DNA from: Achatina immaculata
Taxonomy: Eukaryota; Mollusca; Gastropoda; Stylommatophora; Achatinidae
Direction: 5' to 3'
NCBI GenBank assembly: GCA_009760885.1
Contig: CM019721.1
Coordinates: 20,577,639 to 20,641,638, forward strand
DNA length: 64,000 nucleotides
Part shown: positions 45,822 through 56,066 of the stretch, piece by piece
Position numbering within the stretch: the first letter of the stretch is position 1
Layout: every line of letters begins with the position of its first letter
Translations under genes and position numbers: made by a program
Notes under the pieces: generated by a model
Database searches by the model: none
Told to the model about the DNA's origin: nothing
The model's input: the letters and a program-made list of their open reading frames with translations, nothing else

Positions 45822-46348
45822 ACCTGGAAGCCGTGAACTCTCAGTCAAGTACAGACCTGGAAGCTGTGAAGTCTCAGTCAAGTACAGAACTGGAAGCCGT
45901 GAACTCTCAGTCAAGTACAGATCTGGAAGCTATGAAGTCTCAGTCAAGTACAGACATGGAAGCTGTGAACTCTCAGTCAAGTACAGACCTGGAAGCTATG
46001 AAGTCTCAGTCAAGTACAGACCTGGAAGATGTGAACTCTCAGTCAAGTACAGACCTGGAAGCTGTGAAGTCTCAGTCAAGTACAGACCTGGAAGCTGTGA
46101 AGTCTCAGTCAAGTACAGACCTGGAAGCTGTGAACTCTCAGTCAAGTACAGACCTGGAAGCTGTGAAGTCTCAGTCAAGTACAGACCTGGAAGCTGTGAA
46201 CTCTCAGTCAAGTACAGACCTGGAAGCTGTGAAGTCTCAGTCAAGTACAGACCTGGAAGCTGTGAAGTCTCACTCAAGTACAGACCTGGAAGCCATGAAC
46301 TCTCAGTCAAGTACAGACCTAGAAGCTGTGAACTCTCAGTCAAGTAAT
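45822..46348. repeat. 33-bp minisatellite, about 16 copies
   Basis: The unit contains CTCTCAGTCAAGTACAGACC and TGGAAGCTGTGAA. GTGAACTC and GTGAAGTC units alternate irregularly. An 11-residue periodic frame (SQSSTDLEAVN) spans it but has no non-repeat coding context. Confidence 0.95.
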
Positions 46349-46731
46349 AAATTTAGGTCATGATTCTCTTCCAAGTACACAAGGCTAAGAAAATAATCCA
46401 TATACTTAAGATAAAGCTGAAGCAATAGATTAGGAAGCTGAGTCTGTACAGGAGGAAGAACAATTGTTGGCTTTAGAAAACACGTTTTAAAATTCAACCG
46501 AAATGAAAAAAAAAAAAAATCATTTCGGGGCTGTTCTGCAGCTGGTTCTAAAATTCGTCTCTGACTGTGTTTGTCTTGAATTCATTCATTCATTCATTCA
46601 TTCATTCATTCATTCAGCATTTCAAGCCATTACGGTTCATTACAGCAGACAAGATTCTCTTGAATACAGTTACACATCTTTCCCACTAAAAGACGCCAGC
46701 CTGTTTAGCTGTCCAGCAGGGGAACTTACCT
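46349..46731. other. Unique sequence with (ATTC)n
   Basis: (CATT)n of about 38 bases lies at 46580-46617. It resembles the LINE-2 tail, but no LINE-2 coding sequence adjoins it. Confidence 0.6.
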
Positions 46732-47575
46732 GAAACCCAGACATACGTCAAGTTTGGGACTACTTAAATCCAGACATATGTCCAATTTGGGACTACTTAA
46801 ACCCAAGCATATGTCAAGTTTGGAACTTACTTAATTACATCCAGACATATGTAAAGTTTGAAACTTACTTAAACCACAAACATATGTCAAGTTTTGAACT
46901 TACTTAAACCCAGACATATGTCAAGTTTGGGACTTACTTAAACTCAGAGATAAATCAAGTTTGGCACTTACCTAAACTCAGACATATGTCAAGTTTGGTA
47001 CTTACTTAAACCCAGATATATGTCAAGTTTGGTACTTTCTTAAACCCAGACTTATGTCAAGTTTGGTACTTACTTAAACCCAGACTTATGTCAAGTTTGG
47101 TACTTACTTAAACCCAGACATATGTCAAGTTTAGTACTTTCTTAAACCCAGACTTATGTCAAGTTTGGTATCTACTTAAACCCAGACATATGTCAAGTTT
47201 GGGACTACTTAAACCCAAGCATATGTCAAGTTTGGAACTTACTTAATTACATCCAGACATATGTAAAGTTTGAAACTTACTTAAACCACAAACATATGTC
47301 AAGTTTGATACTTACTTAAACCCAGGCATATGTCAAGTTTGGAACTTACTTAAACCCAGACATATGTCAAGTTTGGGACTTACTTAAACTCAGACATATG
47401 TCAAGTTTGGTACTTACTTAAACCCAGACATATGTCAAGTTTGGTACTTACTTAAACCCAGACTTATGTCAAGTTTGGTACTTTCTTAAACCCAGACTTA
47501 TGTCAAGTTTGGTACTTACTTAAACCCAGATATATGTCAAGTTTGGTACTTACTTAAATCCAGACATGTGTGTGG
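46732..47575. repeat. 34-bp minisatellite, about 25 copies
   Basis: The unit contains AACCCAGACATATGTCAAGT and TTGGTACTTACTTA. A block of diverged units near 46800-46880 recurs at about 47215-47300 with the same changes (ACTTAATTACATCC), indicating duplication of a multi-unit segment of about 415 bp. Confidence 0.95.
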
Positions 47576-48487
47576 AGTAAACCAGCTAACTTAACAACAT
47601 CATGTATCAACATATCAAAATAGTTACATAAAATATTTGCAGATAATATCTACATATAATATTTGCAGATAATATCTACAATAATATTTAGGTAACAAAA
47701 CGTCAACATTTTTGTTACTTAAACAAACTTAAATAATTCAACCTCGCTTTCATGAAGCGGTATAAGGGTTTCAAAATGTGATGAAGTGAAGTGAACTTAA
47801 GTGAAGTGAAGAGTAGTGAAATGAAGTGAAGTGACTGAATGTAAATAAAGTGAAATGAAAGGAAGTAAGATGAAGTGAAGTAAAATGATGCGAAGTGAAG
47901 GCTTCCGACTTGTACTTTGATTTCTGGTGATGGACTAAAAACAGATACAAAATATCTTAACCTGTCATACCATAAACAGTCAAGAGATTTGATACTCAGA
48001 TACGAAGACCTGAATTAGATGAATTAAAGTGACTGTCACGTTAGATGATGATGATGATGATGATGATGATGGTTTAGCCGTTCACCAACCTTTGTTTAAA
48101 AGAAATTCGTCAAATTGCTAGCCACGCTCCTAACTGTTACCCCAGCATATAGCAGTGATAAGGCAAGCCTACATAGACGTAGTCGGGAAGTGTAATCTTA
48201 TTTAAAACGTTTGTTGAAAGCATTCCTCGCTCATCAACTTCCTTCTTATCCTCCCCACTTTGCTAAAGTCCCCGACAATCTTTTCTTAATGAATGCTCAC
48301 CTGAATAAAACTAAGAGGGTTTTTCGTGGAGACAGACAAGTCAAGAAATCAAAGAAACAAGACAAGAATTGAACTAACCCGAATAAGAAATGATTGACAC
48401 AAATAATGGATGAAACAATCAAAACAAAAGATATATATATATATAGAAAGATATATTCCCCACCGCAACACATGCTGGGCCTATAAC
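47576..48487. other. Mixed low-complexity and unique sequence
   Basis: It contains AATATTTGCAGATAATATCT duplicates (47630-47690), an AAGTGAAGTG-rich tract (47775-47905) and (GAT)n at 48041-48069. The plus-strand frame at about 48132-48374 reads SYLKRLLKAFLAHQLPS and HLNKTKRVFRGDRQVKK with one stop. It looks like a decayed protein, but I cannot name it. Confidence 0.55.
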
Positions 48488-48691
48488 TATGAAACACATC
48501 GGTGTCTTTTGAATGTAAATGCTATAGAACAGTCCTTCAAACATCATGGACACAGAAAAGAACAAATATATCCAAACTACAAGAACTTAATATTGAAGAA
48601 GACTGGCTAGTAAAGAGGATTAAACAGAGAAAACTGAAAAATTTCAGACATATTAAACTTCATGAGAGTATGGAGAAGACAGTCTTGGAAG

Positions 48692-48697
<6 letters not shown>
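48488..48697 (+). mobile_element. LINE-2 family fragment
   Basis: The plus strand encodes FECKCYRTVLQTSWTQKR, LQELNIEEDWLVKRIKQ and HIKLHESMEKTVLEG, matching the C-terminal part of LINE-2A and 2B. It stops at a (TA)n run where LINE-3a begins. Confidence 0.9.

Positions 48698-48731
<34 letters not shown>
48698..48731. repeat. (TA)n microsatellite
   Basis: About 16 TA units separate the LINE-2 piece from LINE-3a. Confidence 0.95.
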
Positions 48732-48735
<4 letters not shown>

Positions 48736-48933
48736 CCCGTGTGGTACCCGGGATCTGCAAAGAATAGGACCACTGTACCCTACCATGCATGATCGTAAAA
48801 GGCGACTAAGGAGGGTTCAGCATAGGGCCAGCAACCCTATCTGGTAAAAAACTATCAGACTGCTACAGAAACAGAAGCAAGGGAAAAAGCAAATGCAGGT
48901 GGAAGGAGAAATGCGTATCAGGAAACTGAGCCC

Positions 48934-49818
48934 ATGAAGGTTGTGGATGAAAGCCAGCCACTGGAAGTCCCCAGCCCGACTGCAGACCTCCTGGAACCTA
49001 AACAAAAGATGCATATAGGCAGCTGGAATGTAAGAACACTAAACCAGACTGGAAAACTAGCACAAACCATCAAGGAAATGCACAGATACAAACTAGACAT
49101 ACTAGGAATACAAGAAGCAAGATGGACAGGACAAGGCAGAAGGAAATTAACAACACAGCACACAGAAGATACAATAATATGGTCAGGTAAAGAAGATCTT
49201 CATGAAGGAGGAGTAGCATTGATTATAACAAAAGAAGCATCAAGAGCATTGCTGAAATGGACCCCAATAAATGAGAGATTATTATATGCACGGTTCAACT
49301 CAAGATTCACGAAGCTGTCTATTATAGTTTGTTATGCACCAACAGAAGCAGCTGAAGAGGAATTAAAAGAAGATTTTTACAACAGCCTCCAAGCCACAGT
49401 AGAAACAATACCCAAGCATGATATGCTACTCATCTTGGGTGACTTCAATGCAAAAGTAGGTGAAGGAAATGAAGATAGAAGAAGAATCATGGGAAGAGAA
49501 GGAATCGGAGAAATAAATGAAAATGGAGAAAGACTGTGCAGTTTCTGTGAAGAAAACATGATGACCATCGGAGGGACAATTTTCCAACACAAAAACATCC
49601 ATAAGGTGACTTGGAGGTCACCAGATAAAACCACAGAAAACCAAATCGATCACATACTAATAAACAACAAGTGGAAACGGTCACTACAAGATGTGCGAGC
49701 AAGGAAAGGAGCAGATATAGGAAGTGATCACAACCTTCTGGTAGCAAAAATAAAACTAAAATTAAGGAAAGCCAGAATCGGAGAACACAGAAGATACATT
49801 TTGATACAAGAAAACTGA
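48934..49818 (+). CDS. LINE-3a APE-type endonuclease (N-terminal part of polyprotein)
   Basis: This is the target-nicking domain of the retrotransposon. The first Met chosen precedes MHIGSWNVRTL, which holds the conserved Asn of motif I. GIQEARWTGQG carries the catalytic Glu. VCYAPTEAAEEE, LLILGDFNAKVG (Asp and Asn), SPDKTTENQIDHILI and GADIGSDHNLLV (terminal Asp-His) follow. All catalytic residues seem present. The frame runs off at 49818 because of a one-base loss (or two-base gain) at about 49795-49802. From there the protein continues in the next frame as FDTRKLIDQQTRNEF. It resembles the proteins commonly labelled craniofacial development protein 2-like in invertebrate annotations, which are LINE endonucleases. 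Confidence 0.92.
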   Translation: MKVVDESQPLEVPSPTADLLEPKQKMHIGSWNVRTLNQTGKLAQTIKEMHRYKLDILGIQEARWTGQGRRKLTTQHTEDTIIWSGKEDLHEGGVALIITKEASRALLKWTPINERLLYARFNSRFTKLSIIVCYAPTEAAEEELKEDFYNSLQATVETIPKHDMLLILGDFNAKVGEGNEDRRRIMGREGIGEINENGERLCSFCEENMMTIGGTIFQHKNIHKVTWRSPDKTTENQIDHILINNKWKRSLQDVRARKGADIGSDHNLLVAKIKLKLRKARIGEHRRYILIQEN

Positions 49819-49892
49819 TAGACCAGCAAACAAGAAATGAATTCTCAATAATACTTAAGAACCGCTTCAGTGTCCTACAAGACGAAGCAGAA

Positions 49893-51911
49893 ATGTCCAT
49901 ATTAGAGTTCAATAAAACACTACAGGAAACAGCAAAAGAGGTGCTGGGATATCGGAAAAGGAGAAAAGAGGAATGGATAAGTGAGACCACATGGGAAAAG
50001 ATAGAGCAAAGAAAAGAAATCAAGAAAAAATTACTGAACACCAAATCACAACGGCTTAAACAACGAGTTTTAAGTAATTATGCACAAAAAGACAAAGAAG
50101 TGAAGGAATCATGCCGTCAAGATAAACGTCAGTATTATGACAACTTAGCAGAGACAGCAGAGAAAGCAGCATATACAAATGACATGAAAACCATATATAA
50201 AATCACAAAGCAGATGACAGGTAACTTCAATACAAGATGTGAAAGTGCAGTAAGAACACAAAATGGACAACTGGTCAGTGGAGAAAGAGAAAAAATTGAA
50301 AGATGGAGGGAACACTTTAACACCCTACTAAACAGAACACAAGCAGCACAAGCAATAGATATACCTGAAGCAAAAGCGGAACTAAACATCAATACAGGAC
50401 CAATAACAATAAATGAAGTAAAAGAGGCGATAAAGATGCTAAAATCAGACAGGGCACCAGGTGAAGATGAAGTGACTGCTGAGATGTTGAAAGCAGAAGA
50501 AACAGAAACACCAAAACAACTTTGCCGGATATTACAACAAATTTGGGATTTAGAAAAAGCCCCAGAGGAGTGGAAAACTGGTCTTATAGTAAAACTACCA
50601 AAGAAGGGTGACCTCAGAGATTGCGGGAACTGGAGAGGCATTACCCTACTGCCACTCACTAGTAAAGTATTTTGCAGAATAATCATCAACAGAATTGTAC
50701 CAACACTTGAGGAAAAACTTCGGAAAGAGCAGGCAGGATTTAGGAAAGGAAGATCATGCATAGACCATATATTTGTACTTAGACAAATATTAGAACAGGC
50801 AAATGAATGGCATAGCACAACATATGCATTATTCATAGATTTTGAGAAAGCCTTTGACAGTGTCAACAGAGATGCACTGTGGAAAATCCTAAGATGGCAT
50901 GGCCTCCCCCATAAAATAGTTAATGTAATCAAAGCCCTATACGAGGGTTTTCAGTGCAAAGTTATCTGTGGAGAACATACCTCCAGCAGCTTTAGGGTAC
51001 AAACAGGAGTGAAACAGGGATGTGTACTATCACCAACATTATTTATCTTGGCAGTAGACTGGTTAATGAAGGAGGCAACATCAGACAAACGCAGAGGATT
51101 ACAATGGACCCTTAACACAGTGCTGGAGGACCTTGACTTTGCGGACGACATTTGTCTATTATCAAGCAGTCACAAAGATATGCAAGACAAAATAAACAAG
51201 TTAACCCAGAATGCAAACAACATAGGACTAAAGATCAACGTAGGAAAGACAAAGTTAATGAAGCAAAATGTGAACAACAGAAATGTACTCAGAGTAGATA
51301 ACAAGTTAGTGGAGGAGGTCAACGAATTTGTATACCTTGGCAGCAGAGTAGTAGAAAATGGAGACAGCACAGAGGACATCAACAGCAGACTTACTAAAGC
51401 AAACCAGGCTTTTGCAATGCTACAGAATATATGGAAATCAAATAAACTAAGCATAAATATGAAAATCAGGATATTTAAGAGTAATGTTCTAAGTGTACTA
51501 CTCTATGGAAGTGAATGCTGGAAAATCACCAAAACCATAGAAAACAAGTTGAATTCTTTCCAGACTAAATGTTTACGTAGAATTAAAAAAATATTTTGGC
51601 CAAACACCATAAGAAATAACATCTTATTGGCAGAAATGCAGATGAAACCACTGACAACAATTATTGAGGAAAGACGCTGGCGATGGTTGGGACATGTGCT
51701 CCGAATGACTGACAACTCACTACCAAAAATAGCACTAAGATGGACACCACAGGGGAGCAGAAGTAAGGGTAGACCAAAAGAGACATGGAGAAGAACAACA
51801 GAAAGGATGTTGAGCAATAGAGGGCTCACCTGGGCAAGAGCAGAAAAAAAGGCGAAAGACAGGCATTTGTGGAAAACCCTTGCGGAAGCCCCATGTGCCC
51901 TGGGCACTTAA
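49893..51911 (+). CDS. LINE-3a reverse transcriptase and C-terminal domain, 672 codons open
   Basis: The frame is open from about 49801; the Met at 49893 is only the first ATG after the frameshift. A basic, charged linker comes first. RT motifs follow in order: KLPKKGDLRDCGNWRGITL (motif 1), EQAGFRKGRSCIDHIF, ALFIDFEKAFDSV (catalytic Asp of motif A), GVKQGCVLSPTLF (motif B) and DLDFADDICLLSS (catalytic FADD, 51138-51149). Then LKINVGKTKLM and FVYLGSRVV. The C-terminal part has SVLLYGSECWKI, RRWRWLGHVLRM and SKGRPKETWRR, ending at CALGT. It copies the element RNA into the nicked target. All RT catalytic residues are intact. Only the frameshift upstream separates it from the endonuclease, so this copy is recently dead or the break is a sequencing error. 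Confidence 0.94.
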   Translation: MSILEFNKTLQETAKEVLGYRKRRKEEWISETTWEKIEQRKEIKKKLLNTKSQRLKQRVLSNYAQKDKEVKESCRQDKRQYYDNLAETAEKAAYTNDMKTIYKITKQMTGNFNTRCESAVRTQNGQLVSGEREKIERWREHFNTLLNRTQAAQAIDIPEAKAELNINTGPITINEVKEAIKMLKSDRAPGEDEVTAEMLKAEETETPKQLCRILQQIWDLEKAPEEWKTGLIVKLPKKGDLRDCGNWRGITLLPLTSKVFCRIIINRIVPTLEEKLRKEQAGFRKGRSCIDHIFVLRQILEQANEWHSTTYALFIDFEKAFDSVNRDALWKILRWHGLPHKIVNVIKALYEGFQCKVICGEHTSSSFRVQTGVKQGCVLSPTLFILAVDWLMKEATSDKRRGLQWTLNTVLEDLDFADDICLLSSSHKDMQDKINKLTQNANNIGLKINVGKTKLMKQNVNNRNVLRVDNKLVEEVNEFVYLGSRVVENGDSTEDINSRLTKANQAFAMLQNIWKSNKLSINMKIRIFKSNVLSVLLYGSECWKITKTIENKLNSFQTKCLRRIKKIFWPNTIRNNILLAEMQMKPLTTIIEERRWRWLGHVLRMTDNSLPKIALRWTPQGSRSKGRPKETWRRTTERMLSNRGLTWARAEKKAKDRHLWKTLAEAPCALGT

Positions 51912-51923
51912 GGTGCAGAGAGA

Positions 51924-51971
51924 TATATATAGTCTTAGAAGTGTGTATATATGTATATATAGTCTTGGAAG

Positions 51972-52007
<36 letters not shown>

Positions 52008-52021
52008 TGTCAAGGTTATAT
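51924..52021. repeat. (TA)n-rich linker with an AGTCTTGGAAGGATGTATAT word
   Basis: The word AGTCTTGGAAGGATGTATAT at 51967-51986 also occurs on the left side of LINE-3a at 48680-48699, as the end of the LINE-2 fragment. Confidence 0.85.
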
Positions 52022-52452
52022 ATATAGAGCCAATTTTGTTTTATGGATATGAAGCATGGTCCATGAATAAGAGAGTACAGCGAGAAATGGAGGCCATGGA
52101 GATGTGGTTCATAAGGAGGATGTGTAAGGTACCAGATAAGAAAACCAACGAAGAAGTCTTAAGAGAGGCTGGAGTTAAAAGGCACATCACAGCAAAGACC
52201 AGAGGCAGACAAGCCAGATTTGTAGGACATTTTCTGAGAAGAGGAAAATTGGGACACATTGTGGCAAATGGAAAAATTGAGGGAAGGAGAAACAGAGGAA
52301 GACAGAGAGAGAAATTACTGGATGGGCTGTCAGTGTGGCTAGGAAGAAAGTCACCGGCGGATCTCATAATCAAGTCTAAAGACAGGGAATTGTGGCGAGA
52401 AATGATCGCCTACGCCACGCGGCACGGTACTTGATTGATTGATTGATTGATT
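52022..52452 (+). mobile_element. LINE-4: C-terminal piece of another LINE
   Basis: The plus strand encodes EPILFYGYEAWSMNKRVQ, MEMWFIRRMCKVPDKK and EEVLREAGVKRHITAK, then RQARFVGHFLRRGKLGH and GRRNRGRQREKLLDGLS. It ends RELWREMIAYATRHGT with a stop and a (GATT)n tail at 52432-52455. This is the post-RT domain of an APE-type LINE that differs from LINE-1, 2 and 3. The frame is open over its whole length, so the copy is relatively young or selectively 5'-truncated. Confidence 0.85.
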
Positions 52453-52479
52453 GATATATACACACACACGAGGGTAAGT

Positions 52480-52925
52480 CAAAATGTAACTGTATTTCAA
52501 TAAATTCTAAAACAATAAGCGAAAACTCCTTACCATTTATTAAGACAGTCTTCACCAGATTCTGTGTGGTTCAGCCATTACTTAACTAATACCTTGATTT
52601 TTTTAGAAAAAAAAGTCTCTTGACTGACCATGCAGCCAACTAAGCGAGACCTCTTTAATCTCTTAGTGCACACTGAACTTCTTCCCACCTAGCGCATCCT
52701 TGAGCGGTCCAAACACATATTAATCATATGGTGCGAGGTCATGTGATTATGTAGGATGTGGAAGACATTTCAAAAGCAGATACGCTATATATCTTGAACT
52801 ATTGCGCTTGCTGTGTGAGTCTGCGCGTTATCATGATGTGGCAACACATCATAACTGAGAACGCCATGACGCTTGACCTGATTAAAGATTTCAAGCGGTT
52901 CTCGCGTAGATCACAGTACTCTTCG
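52480..52925 (-). pseudogene. Mariner-3 transposase, C-terminal part
   Basis: The minus strand reads TTINSEEYCDLRENRLK, then SLIRSKRHGVLSYDVLP (one frame change), HHDNAQTHTASAIVQD with the second catalytic Asp at 52830-52832, and a TAG. HDLAPYD with the third Asp at 52733-52735 follows, then YVFGPLKDALGGKKF and SWLHGQSRDFFF. The second and third aspartates are 97 bases apart, about 32 codons after allowing for a frameshift, near the D34D spacing of mariner. Several TAA and TAG stops are present. Confidence 0.9.
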
Positions 52926-53785
52926 CTGTTAATAGTGGTCCTCAAGCAGATCACAGTATTCTTCGCTGTTAATAGTAGTTATCAAGTAGATTACAGTACT
53001 CTCCACTGTTAACGATGGTTCTCATGTAGATCACAGTATTCTGTGCTGTTAATAGTGGTTCTCAAGCAGATCACAATACTCTCCACTGTTAACTGTCGTT
53101 CTCAAATGGACTACAGTACTTTCCACTGTTAATAGTGGTTCTCAAGTAGATTACAGTACTCTCCACTGTTAATATAGGTTCTAGAGCAGATAGGAGTATT
53201 CTTCACTGATAATTGTGGTCTCAAGCAGATCACAGTACTCTTCACTGTTAATAGTGGTTCTCAAGCAGATCACAGTACTCTTCACTGTTAATAGCGGTTT
53301 TCAAGCAGATCACAGTACTCTTCACTGTTAATAGCGGTTCTCAAGCAGATCACAGTAATCTTCACTGTTAATAGCGGTTTTCAAGCAGATCACAGTACTC
53401 TTCACTGTTAATAGCGGTTTTCAAGCAGATCACAGTACTCTTCACTGTTAATAGCGGTTCTCAAGCAGATCACAGTAATCTTCAATGTTAATAGTTGTTC
53501 TCAAGCAGATCACAGTAATCTTCAATGTTAATAGTGGTTCTCAAGCAGATCACAGTAATCTTCACTGTTAATAGTAATTCTCAAGCAGATCACAGTAATC
53601 TTCACTGTTAATAGTAATTCTCAAGCAGATCACAGTAATCTTCACTGTTAATAGTAATTCTCAAGCAGATCACAGTATTCTTCGCTGTTAATAGTGGTTC
53701 TCAAGCAGATCACAATTTTCTTCGCTGGTAATGGTCGTTCTCAGCAGATAACAGTGGTTCTCATGCACATCACAATACTCTCCGT
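52905..53785. repeat. 40-bp minisatellite derived from the mariner gene, about 22 copies
   Basis: The unit contains TTCTCAAGCAGATCACAGTA and CTCTTCACTGTTAATAGTGG. On the minus strand one unit reads TTINSEEYCDLLEN, the same residues that occur once in the transposase at both edges of the array (TTINNGEYC on the right, TTINSEEYCDL on the left). Confidence 0.95.
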
Positions 53786-53980
53786 TGTTGATAGTGGTTT
53801 CTCTGGGCAAGTGATGCTCTAGGAATATGCCTCTACAACGCAATGAAAGTGTGACCACCAATTTTCCCGGGATGCTTGTTCTGTTTCGTCGAGGAAGAAT
53901 GTGGTCACACCGCGTTGTCTCTGACTAGAAATATTGTACCCAGCTTTCGTTTCCAGTGACTATATGTTGTAGGAAGCTTT
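53786..53980 (-). pseudogene. Mariner-3 transposase segment between the two arrays
   Basis: The minus strand reads continuously SFLQHIVTGNESWVQYF, one TAG, SETTRCDHILPRRNRTSI, GKLVVTLSLRCRGIFL and EHHLPRETTINNGEYC. This is the block after the first catalytic position. The family's TGDESW is TGNESW here: the catalytic Asp codon is Asn at 53949-53951. From this position to the second Asp at 52832 the unique parts plus one 40-bp unit add up to about 95 codons, matching the usual spacing of about 92 between these residues. Confidence 0.85.
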
Positions 53981-56066
53981 ATCTCTCCAGTGACTGTATG
54001 TTGTAGGAAGCTTTATCTCTCCAGTGACTATATGTTGTAGGAAGCTTTATCTCTCCAGTGACTATATGTTGTAGGAAGCTTTATCTCTCCAGTGACTGTA
54101 TGTTGTAGGAAGCTTTATCTCTCCAGTGACTATATGTTGTAGGAAGCTTTATCTCTCCAGTGACTATATGTTGTAGGAAGCTTTATCTCTCCAGTGACTG
54201 TATGTTGTAGGAAGCTTTATCTCTCCAGTGACTGTATGTTGTAGGAAGCTTTATCTCTCCAGTGACTGTATGTTGTAGGAAGCTTTATCTCTCCAGGGAC
54301 TGTATGCTGTAGGAAGCTTTATCTCTCCAGTGACTGTATGTTGTAGGAAGCTTTATCTCTCCAGTGACTGTATGTTGTAGGAAGCTTTATCTCTCCAGTG
54401 ACTGTATGTTGTAGGAAGCTTTATCTCTCCAGTGACTGTATGTTGTAGGAAGCTTTATCTCTCCAGTGACTGTATGCTGTAGGAAGCTTTATCTCTCCAG
54501 TGAATGTATGTTGTAGGAAGCTTTATCTCTCCAGTGACTGTATGTTGTAGGAAGCTTTATCTCTCCAGTGACTGTATGTTGTAGGAAGTTTTATCTCTCC
54601 AGTGACTGTATGTTGTAGGAAGTTTTATCTCTCCAGTGACTGTATGTAGTAGGAAGCTATATCTCTCCAATGACTGTATGTCGTAGGAAGTTTTATCTCT
54701 CCAGTGACTGTATGTTGTAGGAAGCTTTATCTCTCCAGTGACTGTATGTTGTAGGAAGCTTTATCTCTCCAGTGACTATAGTTGTAGGAAGCTTTATCTC
54801 TCCAGTAACTATATGTTGTAGGAAGCTTTATCTCTCCAGTGACTGTATGTTGTAGGAAGCTTTATCTCTCCAGTGACTATATGTTGTAGGAAGCTTTATC
54901 TCTCCAGTAACTATATGTTGTAGGAAGCTTTATCTCTCCAGTGACTGTATGTTGTAGGAAGCTTTATCTCTCCAGTGACTGTATGTTGTAGGAAGCTTTA
55001 TCTCTCCAGTGACTGTATGTTGTAGGAAGCTTTATCTCTCCAGTGACTGTATGCTGTAGGAAGCTTTATCTCTCCAGTGAATGTATGTTGTAGGAAGCTT
55101 TATCTCTCCAGTGACTGTATGTTGTAGGAAGCTTTATCTCTCCAGTGACTGTATGTTGTAGGAAGTTTTATCTCTCCAGTGACTGTATGTTGTAGGAAGT
55201 TTTATCTCTCCAGTGACTGTATGTAGTAGGAAGCTATATCTCTCCAATGACTGTATGTCGTAGGAAGTTTTATCTCTCCAGTGACTGTATGTTGTAGGAA
55301 GCTTTATCTCTCCAGTGACTGTATGTTGTAGGAAGCTTTATCTCTCCAGTGACTATATGTTGTAGGAAGCTTTATCTCTCCAGTAACTATATGTTGTAGG
55401 AAGCTTTATCTCTCCAGTGACTGTATGTTGTAGGAAGCTTTATCTCTCCAGTGACTATATGTTGTAGGAAGCTTTATCTCTCCAGTAACTATATGTTGTA
55501 GGAAGCTTTATCTCTCCAGTGACTGTATGTTGTAGGAAGCTTTATCTCTCCAGTGACTATATGTTGTAGGAAGCTTTATCTCTCCAGTGACTATATGTTG
55601 TAGGAAGCTTTATCTCTCCAGTGACTGTATGTTGTAGGAAGCTTTATCTCTCCAGCTACTGTATGTTGTAGGAAGCTTTATCTCTCCAGTGACTGTATGT
55701 TGTAGGAAGCTTTATCTCTCCAGTGACTGTATGTTGTAGGAAGCTTTATCTCTCCAGTGACTGTATGTTGTAGGAAGTTTTATCTTTCCAGTGACTATAT
55801 GTTGTAGGAAGTTTTATCTCTCCAATGACTGTATGTTGTAGGAAGTTTTATCTCTCCAGTGACTGTATGTAGTAGGAAGCTATATCTCTCCAATGACTGT
55901 ATGTCGTAGGAAGTTTTATCTCTCCAGTGACTGTATGTTGTAGGAAGCTTTATCTCTCCAGTGTCTGTATGTTGTAGGAAGCTGTATCTCCCAGTGACTG
56001 TATGTAGTAGGAAGCTTTATCTCTCCAGTGACTGTATGTCGTAGGAAGCTTTATCTCTCCAAAGAC
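53950..56066. repeat. 34-bp minisatellite derived from the mariner gene, about 62 copies
   Basis: The unit contains CCAGTGACTGTATGTTGTAG and GAAGCTTTATCTCT. On the minus strand it reads SFLQHIVT, the residues just before the first catalytic position in the adjacent transposase segment. A marked variant block (TGTATGTAGTAGGAAGCTAT, CCAATGACTGTATGTCGTAG) recurs at 54641, 55219 and 55864. Confidence 0.97.

Larger units (their letters stand above)
48732..51923 (+). mobile_element. LINE-3a: near full-length APE-type LINE
   Basis: It is about 3.2 kb. A 5' leader (GTGTGGTACCCGGGATCTGC, GTAAAAGGCGACTAAGGAGG) precedes a single long coding region for endonuclease, reverse transcriptase and C-terminal domain. 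The coding region is interrupted once by a frameshift near 49800. The 3' end is GGCACTTAAGGTGCAGAGAG, the same end as LINE-3b. It lies in (TA)n-rich DNA on both sides, so the target duplication cannot be resolved. One polyprotein of about 1000 codons without a separate ORF1 resembles RTE-type organisation; the clade is not proven. Confidence 0.93.

Noticed and set aside
45833..46363. 176-codon SQSSTDLEAV repeat frame
   Set aside because: It is entirely inside the 33-bp array with no flanking coding sequence or start context; the reverse strand is also open.
46580..46617. (CATT)n as a LINE-2 3' tail
   Set aside because: No LINE-2 coding sequence lies on either side, so it is just a tetranucleotide repeat.
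48934..49818. Endonuclease-like frame as a host gene (such proteins are often labelled craniofacial development protein 2-like)
   Set aside because: It is immediately followed by its own reverse transcriptase and shares the 3' end of LINE-3b. It is the N-terminus of a retrotransposon.
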